64,000 nucleotides of DNA from Shinisaurus crocodilurus (lineage: Eukaryota > Chordata > Lepidosauria > Squamata > Shinisauridae). The notes under the pieces are model-generated. The model did no database searches. It was given only the letters and a program-made list of their open reading frames with translations, and was not told where the DNA came from. The position numbers and the translations under genes are program-made. Within the stretch, counting starts at the first letter, position 1; each line of letters starts with the position of its first letter. Shown piece by piece: positions 21,856 through 32,904 of this stretch. Location of the stretch: assembly GCA_021292165.1 (NCBI GenBank), contig JAHFWL010000955.1, positions 1 through 64,000 of the forward strand. The letters are read 5' to 3'.

Positions 21856-22277
21856 AAAATACTTCTTGAGATGGTGAATACCAACTGATGCAGTTGGGAA
21901 CGTTTCCAGAGCTGGCTCATTAAAGCTGACTGGAAGGAACTGTGTTGCCTGCTTGTTTATTTGCAATCAGGATGGAGAGGGGTTACCATCTTCTGCAAAG
22001 GAGATGGTTATACAACACCTTCTGAAATGTACAACATTGAATAAGGATGATTCTGGCTGCCATTGGCCAGTTTCCAACCTTTCTGGCTTTGGGAAGGTTT
22101 ATTGAATATGTGGAGAGATTTTTCTGGTTAAAATGTATTTCTTGCCCATTCCAGTTTGGCTTCTGGACTGGCTATGGAACAGAGACAGCTTTAATTGCAG
22201 AAGTTTCAAACCGTCTAGAGATCAGCAGGGGAGATCCCTCCTTTGCTGATTATCCTAGACCTCTAGATGCTTTTGAC

Positions 22278-22621
22278 AGGAACACAGGAAGCTGTTTTAT
22301 ACCAAGTCAGACCATTGGTCCATCAAATTCTGTATACTCTACACCAGCCTTCTTCAACTTGGTATCCTCCAGATGTTTTGGACTTCAACTCCTATCAGCC
22401 CCAGCCACCATGGTTAATGGTTAAGAACTCTGAGAGTTGCAGTCCAAAACACTGGAGGGCACCAGGTTGCAGAAAGCTGGTCTACACTGACTGGTCTGGC
22501 AGATTCTCTCCAGGCTTTCTGACAGGGGTTTTTCTTAGCCCTACCTGGAGATGCCAGGAATTCAACTTGGGAGCTTCTGCATACAAGCATGTGCTCTACC
22601 ACTGAACCATGGCCCTTCCCC
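22278..22621 (-). mobile_element. tRNA-Ala-like SINE, interrupted by a palindromic MITE
   Basis: Minus-strand copy of the 11.2 kb family, from GGGGAAGGGCCATGG (22621) to the AGCTTCCTGTG end (about 22278). A palindromic MITE (22345-22479) sits inside, bounded by CTCTACAC/GTCTACAC. The SINE itself interrupts an L2 copy. Confidence 0.82.
22345..22479. mobile_element. Palindromic hAT-like MITE inside a SINE
   Basis: CAGCCTTCTTCAACTTGG...CAGAAAGCTG with flanks CTCTACAC/GTCTACAC. It interrupts the tRNA-Ala-like SINE at 22278-22621. Confidence 0.83.
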
Positions 22622-23145
22622 CAGTGTGGGGTCATAGTTTTGCTATGCCATTTTTATCATTAGGCTTGCTCTTGATGGCTTTCATAGTGGACTCAAAGGA
22701 TGATCCTTGTGAGACAGTTATTCAGTCCCACAAGGATGCTCATGTAGCATTGCACAGCAGTCAGGGTGTTATCATAAATCTTGTTCAATATTGATATGAA
22801 GCCAGTGGGTGAGACTATCCAGAGCTTTGGAGTATGGTGTCATCAATATGCTGATGACACCCAAGCATAAACAGCTTTCTAAGCAGCTGGGAGCAACCAA
22901 TATCTGGATGCTATCATCGAGTGGTTGTCGCAAACAGAATAAAAAAAATATCTAGGAAAAAATGCAGATGCTGCTGCTGGGGAATCTTGATATTCTTGGA
23001 AGTTTGAGTAGTTATCAGTGGCATAGGAGCTGCTCTGTTGGAGGAGAGGAGAGGCCCAGAGCTACTTCTTGAGAAACAGGTGGCGGCTTTGGCAAAGAGC
23101 CCCCTAAGGTCAATTCTCTTTTATCATCTATGCCTCCTTCTAGGC

Positions 23146-23285
23146 CAGGGCTAGGGGAACCCATGAACCATCAAATGTTGTTGGACCCCAACTCCCATCA
23201 GCCCCAGCCAGCATGGCCAATGGTCTGGAATGATGAACGTTGGAATCCAACAACATCTGGAGGGCTGCAAGTTCCTGTACCCCTG
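23146..23285. mobile_element. Palindromic hAT-like MITE inside L2
   Basis: CAGGGCTAGGGGAACCC...TGTACCCCTG; arms carry AATGTTGTTGGACCCC and its complement. Flanks TTCTAGGC/TTCAAGAG agree only partly. Confidence 0.75.
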
Positions 23286-24088
23286 TTCAAGAGAGTTGGG
23301 ATCTTGCCATAAACATCCATGTTCTTGTGATTTACAAAGGTTGACTACTGCTCTATGTAGGATTGCCACTGCTCACCTGCTAAGAAACATTGGAAGATGT
23401 GAACACATGCAACTTGTATCGTGGTATTCAGAACAGCCTCTGATTAGCTCCTCAGCCGAATACAAGCCACTGACATTTACCTATAAAGTTGTTCAGTGGC
23501 TGAGTCTTGCATATCTTATGGAGCACTTCTCCCAATATGAACCCCCACCAACCTAGATCCACTTCCAGATGTGACACCAGGGCTGTTTCCATGGTAGCCC
23601 AAAGACAATGGAACAAACCTCCAGAGTGCAACAGAGCTTAACACGGTGTTTAGAGAACTTAACATGAAATTTTATTTTAGTTTTACAGCATAAATTGGTT
23701 TTGGTTTTATTGCATAATTTCTTTTTAAGGTTGCACTGTTTTCGATTGTTGGCTGTTTAGAATGCAGGATGAAGATAGATAAAAATAAAAATAAACAAAC
23801 AAACCTGAATAGGCAAGTGTTTGGACAACCACTGTCTGACAGTGTCAGAAAGACATTTCTTAGACATGGGACAGTTGTGCATGTTTTTAGGGATGGATGA
23901 ATTGATCTGTTTCCAAGTCATGTCACTTCTGCATGTGTTCACTCCAAGTCTGTTCCATCTCATTTCTGCATTAATCTAAAAATAATTGCTTTTAAAAACC
24001 TTACAAAAATTGTATTTAAATATGTATTTTAAAATATATTTTCTCTCAAAATATGCAATTCTAAATATATTTTCTCAAATATACCTGT

Positions 24089-24116
24089 TATATATATATA
24101 TATATATATATATATT
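24089..24116. repeat. (TA)n microsatellite
   Basis: About 14 TA units. Confidence 0.9.
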
Positions 24117-24299
24117 TAAAAAGCAGATAACTGTTGTTAGATCATGCAGAAATTGCAAAAATTGGTGGTGATCTGAGAGCTGCAGATCAGGTCAGTTCAT
24201 ATAGGAATTATTCACAAAGATCAACTTCTTCAAACATCCCTTGAGTTGTATGTGTAAATGAGCCATCACAAACCAAGGTCCACATAACATTTGGATCAC

Positions 24300-25640
24300 T
24301 TCCTGCATAATAGGCGGGTTTGCACGACACGACAAGCCATCACTGTACGTTACCACAATGTACAACGATGTACAACAAAGGGCGCGACAGATGATCGCCC
24401 CCTCTCATTGGTAGTGTCATTCCGCTCATCGGTAGCGTGTTTTTTCTCCGAGCCTGAGCTCCCTCCTGCTCACGTCACGTATCCCAGCGGCCTTTGCTCA
24501 TGTAACGTATCCCTCGCTACATCAGCTGCTCCATCCCGATTGGTCCACTGAGCTCACAGGGCGGACCTTCCCTCTCCTTCCTCCCAAAGCAAACTGTAAC
24601 CGTCTCCTTTCCACCTCCTAGGCGACTGGTGTAAATGCAGCAGAAAAACACTCTGTACTTCTCCCCCTCACCTGCCCTGGTGTCGCATGGCATGTCCTCC
24701 TCCGCTTCTCGACCCCCATCCATACTCCCCCACCACTGAAAAGAGGGTCCCGCGCAGCAGCACCCTTCCCACTGCCCTCGTGTCTAGGTGCACATGCCCA
24801 AGGAGCTTCATTCACGATTCTTCCCTCGCCAAGACCCCCCCCTCGCCATTCTCCGGCCATGCAGTATGGAGCTTATTCCTGTTGCCCTCACCGAAGCACC
24901 TGGACAACCCACCCACCCTGCCTGTCCCAACCTCAGCTGCAGCGGAGAAAAATGCTTTCCTGCTTTCCCTTCACCTCAATGAGAAGCACCTTTTGTTTTC
25001 CTGAAGCAGACTTTATTGTCCTGGCAAAGAACAGAAAGGAAATATTCTGTGCCCTATATTGCTTCCAATCACTCGATAAACATACCGGTAATCGTTGTAG
25101 GAAAAATAAATTGCAATAGCGCTATGCAAATGTGCTTGCGTGCTGAATTATAGCTGCTGTGCTGCTGTGCTGGATAACATGGAATCCCATATTTCATTTC
25201 ATTTATTTCATTTATATACCGCCCCATAGCCAAAGCTCTCTGGGCGGTTAAGACGGACCGCTCCCCTCCCCTCCGCCCCCAATCACTCGGGCTGCTACAC
25301 CTTCAAGAGTTGCAGGTGCATGCGTCTCTCAGTACGCTCTATGTTGCAGTGTGAGCATTCCCCGCTGCGAGCCAGGTGAGGGCTGGAACGAGACGGCAGC
25401 CTGTAGCAGCGAGGCTAGCGTCGACGTGCGTGTTGCTAGGCAGACTTGGGGATAGAGATCTGGAGGATAGAGCGGCTGCAGATTTTCTCTGGCCGTGCGG
25501 CTCTGTGGTATATGTGCAGAAACAAATACCGCAGAGGGCTCTCCCAGGTTCGGACAACACGACAAGCAATCGTTGTAAGAACAAACCCTAGAACAAACCG
25601 TTGTTTCTTATCGGTGTTTCTGAGGACAGACAGAGTCACA
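24300..25640. repeat. GC-rich block flanked by foldback-family ends
   Basis: Begins near GCACGACACGACAAGCC (24315) and ends near TTCGGACAACACGACAAGC (25549). The interior is C-rich, with CACGTCACG, GATTGG and similar motifs, and no gene-like frame. It may be one large diverged element. A LINE tail lies inside at 25193-25252. Confidence 0.35.
25193..25252 (-). mobile_element. LINE 3' tail
   Basis: TTTCATTTATATACCGCCCC and AAAGCTCTCTGGGCGGTTAA are a reversed L2-type 3' end. A forward relative lies at 30612-30720. Confidence 0.55.
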
Positions 25641-25645
25641 ACGAC

Positions 25646-25717
25646 CTGGGTTCAGACAACACGACAGGCAATGGTTGTCTGTTATCATTGTTTGCTTGTC
25701 GTGTCATCCGAACCCAG
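25646..25717. mobile_element. Compact foldback repeat (GTTCAGACAACACGAC ends)
   Basis: 72 bp: CTGGGTTCAGACAACACGAC...GTCGTGTCATCCGAACCCAG. The same ends recur at about 10421-10520, 10989-11179, 9395-9700, 24309 and 25546. TSD not resolved. Confidence 0.6.
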
Positions 25718-26554
25718 TCAATGTTTTCCAGCGGAGTCAGTCCACACATTCATCAGTGTTAAAACTTTTTTAAAAAAAAAAATCTTAGACCATAGCTGGC
25801 TGGGGCATGCTGGGAGTTGTAGGCCTTTTTCCTGTCTAAACTTGCATAGGATTGCGCCCTTAGATTTGTAACGTGAGATAAGTCAGTCTGGTTGTAAGTT
25901 GGCTGATTACAAAGAGGAGTGGAGAAACCTTAAATGTAGTGAACAGAAAGTTAGCCTTTCATAACCCATTCTGAGCTAAATCAGAAATAGTTAAGTTTAA
26001 ACAGAAACAAGAGATAAGCAATTTCTGTAGTGGGAGACTTAAATCCTCCTCTTCCTGTATTTCTGGAGAAGTAATTTTATGGACATCTGGAACGGATCAG
26101 AAAGTCTTGTTAGAATACTCTATTGAAATGTGTGATAGCATAACGTGAAGACTTTTAAAAACTAAAATATATCACATATTTCAGTCTGAATTTCAAAAGA
26201 TCTCTCACTGGAACAAGTATGAGCTACAGAACTAGAGCTAGTCCCACAATAAACAAGCGTTTATTTTTCATATGAAATGCTGCTTTGAGGCTAAAATGAA
26301 TGGAAGCCTCCAATGCAGTCAGAGAGAAAATTCCAGGTAATATGTTCTTAGTATTTCCACGTGGTCTCCGAAACCTAATATGGGAGTTTTGGTGAAAACA
26401 AGATAGCCTTAAACTGAAAGAACTTACTGATTCCCCAAGTGCCCGTTCTCAGGCATTAGGGACTCATAGAGGCAGCCATTACAGCAAAGTCAGCCATGGA
26501 GTTGGGAACTTGGGCCAGGTGCCCAATTTTCAAATGTCAGGAGGAGTAAATAGG
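25718..26554. other. Intergenic, mostly unrecognised
   Basis: GCATAGGATTGCGCCCTTA at about 25843-25861 is an isolated Harbinger-like terminus; nothing else is recognised. Confidence 0.45.
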
Positions 26555-26725
26555 GCTGAAATGAGAAAACCTGGAAACAGGTCAAGACAGAACAATATTT
26601 GCTTTTGTGGAATCCTGGAGGAAATGGAGGGATCAGATCTAGAAATTTTTAATCAATTAACAAAAAACCTTTTGGCTTTCCATTTTCACCCAGGCTCCAA
26701 AATGCTGGCAAATTACAGCTGTTAA
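26555..26725 (+). mobile_element. L1 ORF1-like fragment
   Basis: Frame NRSRQNNICFCGILEEMEGSD resembles the conserved (E)NRSRRNNLR..GIPE..EG segment at the centre of L1 ORF1p. The rest of the region is unrecognised. No ORF2 follows. Confidence 0.55.
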
Positions 26726-27019
26726 AAGGCACGCCTTTAACAGACATGTTATTTAGGCAACATAGATATGGTATTGTATCCTACGCTGTGGTTAATTCCA
26801 GCGTCACCACTGCCTTGGAGGTGGATGGCTGTCAGTGGCAGAGTGGTAGACCTAAGTCCCAGATTTATATGTTCACTGGAATAGACACATGGGAGTCTAT
26901 GCAACTGAAGCTAACATGCAACTGAAGTTACCATTCCATGTTACAAGTACTCAATTGGCAACCAATAGCATCCACAAAAATGTGTGGAGGATGAAGATTA
27001 CTTGGGGGGGGGGAGAAGA

Positions 27020-27021
<2 letters not shown>

Positions 27022-27090
<69 letters not shown>
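27022..27090. repeat. Compound (GT)n(GA)n microsatellite
   Basis: About 17 GT units run into about 15 GA units, preceded by G10. Confidence 0.92.
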
Positions 27091-27094
<4 letters not shown>

Positions 27095-27261
27095 CTGTGG
27101 GTCTTTGCCCCACCCACCACTAGTCCTGCCTACTCATGCACCCCATGAAGGATTCTGCAGGGGCCAAGCTGACTCCTGACTCCAGAAAGGTTGCCTATCT
27201 CCGGTCTACTCTTTATTCTTACCAGGACTAACATGTGTCATTGCTCTAAGAAACAGAAAAT

Positions 27262-28460
27262 GGCGAAGTGATTAGCCAAATGCTTTACGGTGCCGAAATT
27301 TGGGGAGAAGATATAAGTACCATTAACGCCATAGAAATTGTGCAGAATAAATTCTTCAGAAAACTTTACTCCTTACCACCCGACACACCAGCACCTTTCT
27401 TGCGAACAGAATCAGGATGGTCATCTATTAAGGTGAGAGTAGATAGTGCCCAATTGAAATATGTCAAAAGGATGGCTTCTCTTTCCATAGATCGTTTTCC
27501 TGCTCTATGTTTTATGGAATTAAGTGGAACACAAAATGGGTTGCAAGTAGGCTTGTAACATCGAGCCTCGCACAGGCAGAGCAGAATGGGGCCGAGATCG
27601 GCCCCACTCATGCCCACGTGAGGCCTTACCTTGTCTTCGGGGCAGCTCGCCGCCTACGCGGCCCATTCCGTCCCGTCGCGTCACTTCCGGGACCGGAAAT
27701 GACGCGACGGAACCCTGCGCAGGCGCGCTGGACCCCTGTGGCGCGTTCTGTGCTTGCGCAGGGTTCCATCGCGTCAGTTCCGGTCCCAGAAGTGACGAAT
27801 GGGAAGTTTGATCAAGCGGCTCGGAAAATCGGGTCGGGTCGGCCGCCCCCGCGGAGAATCGAGTCGGGGGCACAGACCAGGTAAGGACCCATCGCTAGTT
27901 GCAAGCAGTTAAAAAACACCTATACCATTATTCTATCCCAGAGCTGAAGGTAGTTTTGGACATGAATAAGAGACAACTTAGGGACTGGCTCTTCTGGGTA
28001 GATTCCAGAAAGGACCTGCAATTAATTAAGACATCTAATTTTTTCCCATGGTTTGCTCTCTTAAAAACAGAACATTACAGAGCTGAATACCTATTCAAAC
28101 TTAGACCAGTTTCTTTAAGAAATGCCTTTATTGAACTGCGAGTCCAGGTCATGCTAACTGCGGTCCTGGATGGGCGTTATAACAGAATACCATACGAACG
28201 CAGATTTTGCATATGTGGCTAAATACAAGTGGAAGGTATCATCCACTATTTGTTAATATGCCCTTTATATAAAGATCCCGGAAAGAAATTCTTGAGTCCA
28301 TTGCTGCTGCATTGAGGAGGAAACACCCAAAAAGACATAGTGCTTTTTCTGTTGAGTGATACAAACAGATTAGTGACACATAAAGTGGCCCTTTTCGCCT
28401 TGGCAGCAAAAAAGATTAGGGAAAAAGAACTTGATAAAATAGAATATATATTATTTTTAT
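27262..28460 (+). mobile_element. Second copy of the same APE-type LINE family (C-terminal part)
   Basis: Forward frame VISQMLYGAEIWGED, VQNKFFRKLYSLPP, SGWSSIKVRVDSAQLKYVK, resuming after an insertion as AVKKHLYHYSIPELK, WFALLKTEHYRAEYLFKLR and RRFCICG...HYLLICPLY. The last part resembles a C-C-H-C zinc-binding motif. MLYGAEIWGE corresponds to MCYGSEMWGE in the 59.4 kb copy. It is 5'-truncated and ends in an AT-rich tail near 28460. It is interrupted by a 350-bp element (27548-27897); joining across it keeps the frame. Confidence 0.8.
27548..27897. mobile_element. GC-rich foldback hAT-like MITE
   Basis: A 350-bp insert flanked by an exact 8-bp duplication GTTGCAAG (27540-27547, 27898-27905). 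Termini are TAG...CTA. It contains a 43-bp inverted repeat (27679-27721 and 27755-27797, about 40 of 43 pairs matching) rich in CpG. Its removal leaves the host LINE frame uninterrupted, which is direct evidence of insertion. Confidence 0.85.
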
Positions 28461-28571
28461 AAAATAAATAAAAGGATCTCACCGATTGGGGTCTCCGGTG
28501 TCAGAGTGCTAGAATGCGTGATTGCAGGACCAGGCCCCCGACAGATAAACACTCACCTTCTATAATGCAGT

Positions 28572-28875
28572 GGTTTTTTTAAAAAAATACTTTATTTAAA
28601 TTTTTTAAACTATAACATACAATATAACGTACAAAAAAGGGTGGAAAACCCATACCAATATAAGTGCACCCCACCACCACCAGGATCAACTAAGATACAT
28701 AACTATTAATTCTTCCAAAATTGCATTGAATCTTGTGAAGGTATACACCTTTTCCCTCTTACTAAAACAAAATCTATAAATCCACCCCAAATATCTTTAA
28801 AATCATTCTGTTTCGATACTCCCTTTTTAACTTTGATACCACACATTAATTTATCATTAATGGCAATGTCCCAAT
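28572..28875 (-). mobile_element. L1 3' end
   Basis: Minus strand reads DIAINDKLMCGIKVKKG, FKDIWGGFIDFV and SQDSMQFWKN then a stop. This parallels IWDIALNDKL...FKDIWGQFLDYV...FWNTE of the 55.7 kb L1, and is followed by a T-rich 3' UTR. Confidence 0.78.
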
Positions 28876-29030
28876 GATGCAATGGATTGAGGAACTTACA
28901 GTGCTTGTTTCAATATTTGAACGGGTGGCATATAGATGCCAACTTCAAATGGATACTTATTTGGATATTTGGTCCGCTGTTGTGGAAGCCTATGTGTAGT
29001 TGCTAGAAAGTTTAATGTATTTCATACAAA
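28876..29030 (+). mobile_element. L1 ORF2 C-terminal fragment, different subfamily
   Basis: Forward QWIEELTVLVSIFERVAYR then QMDTYLDIWSAVVEAYV and a stop resembles the L1 C-terminal end. A related piece lies on the minus strand at 1431-1502. It abuts the opposite-strand L1 end at 28875. Confidence 0.55.
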
Positions 29031-29031
29031 T

Positions 29032-29062
<31 letters not shown>
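29032..29062. repeat. (AT)n microsatellite
   Basis: About 14 AT units. Confidence 0.9.
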
Positions 29063-29066
<4 letters not shown>

Positions 29067-29156
29067 AGGGAAAAATAATTTTAAAAATGGGTGCCCACGG
29101 GCATCATGTTGGGGACCCCTTTGTGGGTGCTGTGTCTGGGACCACTGTTGTAGGAG

Positions 29157-29335
29157 GTTCCATAGATTTCATAGATCACAGAGTTGGAAGGAGCCTACAA
29201 GGCTATCGAGTCCAACCCCCTGCTCAATGCAGGAAACTAGTGGAGGGGTCTCCCATCCAAGTAATAACCAGGCTTGACCCTGCTTAGCTTTCCACACTCA
29301 GACAAGCTGAGCCGGCGTAAGCCACAGGTGTGTGA
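29157..29335 (-). mobile_element. 5S rRNA-derived SINE with CR1 tail
   Basis: On the minus strand a 5S rRNA-like head (29243-29325) contains AGCTAAGCAGGGT (box A type) and CTTGGATGGGAGACC (box C type), the internal pol III promoter parts of 5S rRNA. It is followed directly by CR1 3' sequence (TTGAGCAGGGGGTTGGACT...CTTGTAGGCTCC) and a CTATGAAATCTATG tail. This is the layout of a SINE3-like element mobilised by CR1. No target duplication was found. Confidence 0.75.
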
Positions 29336-30611
29336 GAGAGATGGGTGTGCAGGAGAGATGGAGAGAGATATGTGACTGGAGCATGTGTCTTAAACCCTAA
29401 ATAACATTGTTCAGATATGGCCATCGTAACTTCCACTAGGAAGTAGATGTTTTCTCAAGGCCTCCGGTGTCTTCAAAAGCTGAATGAGCTTGGCAGGTGA
29501 TGCTTTGCCCATCACTCTGTCTCCAGGTTGGACAAAGCTTCATTAGTTAAATTTTCTGACTGTCATGCAGCTGTGAGCAGGAGTTCACCTGAAAACACAC
29601 CAAAGGTGTTACTGTGTCACCATGCCATGACTCTCTGGACTCAGTCTAGACTTGATGAAGAAGAGTGAAGCAGTGACCAGAATCAACATTCAAAATTACA
29701 AGTGGGAAGAGGCAGGTTGGATGGGGTCAGCGGGGAGTGGACCAGGTAGGGCTGGACCTCAGGGCCCTGTACATTAGCCCTCCCATCCCCATGACTTCTA
29801 TGGTTACATATGCTCTTTTTATTATTTTTACTTTGAAAATCTATTACAAAATGGTGTTTATTCCCCACCCAAGTAAATGTGGTTAGCATGTGGGCAGGAG
29901 AAGCAAATTCCCTTTTATTCCTATAGTCGTGATGGGGCTATGGCTTACGTGACTTTAAAATGCAACACTGCACATGCTCAAGAGCATTTCTTCTTTGTCA
30001 GGGTTGGCAAAGAGGTTTTTGTAGTTGTTTATTTGGTGTCTTGCTCTAACATGTCAGGACTGTAGAAGCAGTTGTAAAGTATGGAATGGTGTGGGGATGG
30101 GGAGAGGAGGAATGTTAATTGTGTGCTTCACAACCGAAGTAATACACATGGTTGTCCAAGAGCTTTTCTGCACAAGGCTGAAAATCGGCTGTTAATCTGT
30201 TATATCTACTTTCCGTTTCATCCAAGAATTGAGATCTGAGCGCTAAATGAAGAGCATTTCCTTTCCTGCTTTTACGCTACATAACCTCTAGGTGGCACGG
30301 TGGTATAGCGGAATAGCACAAATACATATGAGAAGGCAGTTTCTTTCGCTTTCACAATTAAATGCTGCATTTAAAACTAAAAAAAAAAAACCCAGCTCAA
30401 CGAAAGTGCTGGTTAGACCAGCCCTGCTGAAAGGCCACCCTCCTGAAGGCTCCTCCTCCCTCAACTGCCACCAGCAGCAGTCATTCTAGCAGTCTGAGGG
30501 GAGGGAGATGAGAGGGAGTGCAGGGCCATTCCACCAGCCCTGCCAGGAGTATTAATTAATATTCCCCCTTCTTCCCTCCCCATTCCTTTTTCCTTGTGTG
30601 TCGTGTCTTTT
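29336..30611. other. Intergenic, nothing recognised
   Basis: No exon-like frame or named repeat. Confidence 0.45.
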
Positions 30612-30720
30612 TAGATTGTAAGCCTGCGGGCAGGGACTGTCTTGTTAATTGCTGTAAACCGCCCAGAGAGCTTCAGCTATTGGGCAGTATAAAAATGAAA
30701 TAAATAAATAAATAAATAAT
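30612..30720 (+). mobile_element. LINE 3' tail
   Basis: TTAGATTGTAAGCCTGCGGG, AACCGCCCAGAGAGC and a (AAAT)n end. Confidence 0.6.
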
Positions 30721-31149
30721 AGACACAGAAGCGAAACTGGAGAGACACGTTGTCATTGACTAAAAATCCATAAACAACCATGAGTAGGGAATGATGAGCT
30801 CACCTCGTGTAGAAAATACCTCGTGTAGAAAAGCCCTAAAGGGAGCGGCGTAAAACCCTTATATCCAGGGTCTAGAATTACCTAGCTGCACCACTGAGGG
30901 GCAGGGGAGAATGGAGTTCCTGTAGAGATCATAACAGCAGTGGTTAACAAGGAGTATGACACAGACTGAAAATAATTCTAATAAAAATAAATAAGACATT
31001 TAAGCTTAGAAATGGCACTGGCTGAAAGGATGGGTAGAGGGGTGTTGTTTAGGGACTAAATATGAGAATCTGAAGTTGGACACTATGGTTACAAACACTT
31101 TTCCTAACAGGTAGAAATTAATCAGGAATGGATCTTTGTGTTGAAGATG

Positions 31150-31325
31150 TATGATGAGCTCAATTCAGTTCAAAACAAATTCCTGGGCTCAGAATTCTAT
31201 GTGTCTCTTCTTCTGCACCTGGCTTTGGTTGGCGGATCTCAGGGTTCTAGTAAAAAGAAAAAAAGAAAAAACTCGCACACACAACAAAGTAGATCTCACA
31301 AGACTGAAGGCTGCCGCTGCCCAGC
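31150..31325 (+). repeat. Unnamed dispersed repeat copy 1
   Basis: AAAACAAATTCCTGGGCTC, GGTTCTAGTAAAAA and CAAAGTAGATCTCACAAGAC are shared with 42190-42355. Confidence 0.5.
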
Positions 31326-31395
31326 TCTGATCTAGCCCACCAGTGACTCTCCAGGGTTTCTTTCTCATCACCGGCTTCCCAACCCTTTTAAGCCA

Positions 31396-31468
31396 GGATG
31401 CCAGGGACTGAACTTGGGATCTTCTCCATGCAAAGCAGGTGCTTTGCCATTGACCTACGGCCCCGCAC
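31396..31468 (-). mobile_element. tRNA-Ala-like SINE head fragment
   Basis: Minus strand GGTCAATGGCAAAGCACC, TTTGCATGGAG and GTTCAGTCCCTGGCATCC match the head of the 11.2 kb family. The body is missing. Confidence 0.65.
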
Positions 31469-31603
31469 CACTTTTTTCAATGTATCACTTTCCAATAAAT
31501 TTGGTATAAAAGACAGCTGGTGAGCGTCGGAAGTTTCCACCCTTGAAGACGGCCTAAAAACCATTTTAATTAAATAAATACTAGTTGTTTTTTTAAAGGA
31601 AGT

Positions 31604-31605
<2 letters not shown>

Positions 31606-31645
<40 letters not shown>
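31606..31645. repeat. (CA)n microsatellite
   Basis: About 20 CA units, the longest dinucleotide CA tract here. Confidence 0.9.
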
Positions 31646-31647
<2 letters not shown>

Positions 31648-32345
31648 GCCCCAGACACCTTTTTGTTTGAAGTAGTCATAGGAAGCAAACATCAACCTTC
31701 CATATGCTTAACCAGATGAGAAGGAGGAGAACCAGAAAAGAAATTGATGGTGAAGTACACATCCAGTCACGCAAACCCACTGGCAGTGAAATAACAAAAA
31801 CCAGGTGTTAGGGGAAAATATAGCTGACTGAGCTCTTTATTCAAAGCACTGGGAAATTCATTTCTTTATTTTTGACAGTGATAGGTTAATACTTCTCTGG
31901 TGCAGTGGTGGAGAAAGCTAAAAGTGGCACAAAACCAAAGAAAAGTCCAGGGCTCGACATTCTAAGAGAAAGTCCTAAAGAATGTGCAGAGCTTAACACA
32001 CCCAATGTATAACTACAGGAAGCCTTTTGGTGGGGCAGTAAATTATAGAGAAGCAGATGAATATTGTCTTTGGCAAAGAGCTCAATCTCTGTGAACAGGA
32101 ACCAGGGCAGCTGCGCTCTGAACTATCTACAATATTATGTGAGGTTGTTGAGCTGGGAGGAAAAAGGATGCCCCAAATTGCAAAGGGGGGAATCTAGAAA
32201 GCAAAATGCAGACAGGTGCATGATTGTATCTTTGTTTAACTGATTCCCTTGCAATATCTGCAAAGTCAAATGATTTAGCGTTTTTCAGAACGTTTTCAGT
32301 GCATTCTTTTGTATCTGGTGTGTCATTAGGCAAGGTAAGGCAAGA

Positions 32346-32376
<31 letters not shown>

Positions 32377-32904
32377 ATCGGTTTCCTATTGTTAAAGACA
32401 GTCAACTTATAAAGCAGGTCATAACTGAGGGATATCTCATTGTTCTTTCCATGTGCACCCAGTCCTCCACCAATCCCCTGAAACCATGCAAATATGACTT
32501 GTCAGGGTCAGTCCCTAAGGAGGATTCTGCACTACAGGAGGGAAAATTCTGACATGCCTTCTCACATCACTGCAGCGCTGTGATAGGAAAAGCTACACCC
32601 AGTTGCAACATACTACTGTGGCTGCTACTATCCCAACAAAAGCCAGGTTGCTCCTAAACAAAAGATGGGACGCTCCTAAACTCACTTTAAAGGGACTTGT
32701 GAGCACATGCAGTGGATGTGCAACTTAGGTGAACAGAGCATTTTCTACGGGCTCCTGGCCTGCGAAGCTCCACCTCTTGACCCATCAAGCTCTTCTTCTT
32801 CTTGGCTAGCATATCCCACTTCCTGACCACCAGGCCCTGGCAGTCTTCACCTCCTGGTCCATCAGGTATTACATAACAATGAGGGGAAAGTCTCTTTTGA
32901 AAAA
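31646..32904. other. Intergenic, nothing recognised
   Basis: Only the (CA)n tract at 32349 and short chance frames. Confidence 0.45.
32349..32376. repeat. (CA)n microsatellite
   Basis: About 14 CA units. Confidence 0.9.

Larger units (their letters stand above)
22046..23805 (+). mobile_element. L2 LINE copy with nested insertions
   Basis: A decayed L2 ORF2: FGFWTGYGTETALIAEVSNRL (RT, about 22155-22220), FNIDMKPVGE and HQYADDTQA (catalytic YADD about 22846), LLLEKQVAALAKS (about 23065), LYVGLPLL (about 23355), then a 3' end near 23805 with an (AAAC)-like tail. Interrupted by a tRNA-Ala-like SINE (22278-22621) and a palindromic MITE (23146-23285). Many stops. Confidence 0.8.

Noticed and set aside
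24480..25000. CpG-island promoter of an unknown gene (CACGTCACG, GATTGG motifs)
   Set aside because: C-rich rather than a CpG island throughout, no adjacent exon, and it is flanked by foldback-family ends, so a repeat origin is more likely.
26889..27179. ORF with Cys-Val and Arg-Glu runs
   Set aside because: Translation of the compound (GT)n(GA)n microsatellite.
27366..27884. GC-rich ORFs of 117-125 codons (Pro/Arg-rich) at 27.5-27.9 kb
   Set aside because: They lie in the foldback element and run through its junctions. Stop-poor because of GC content.
29243..29325. 5S rRNA gene
   Set aside because: Only the central part resembles 5S, with several changes, and it is fused to a CR1 tail, so it is a SINE.
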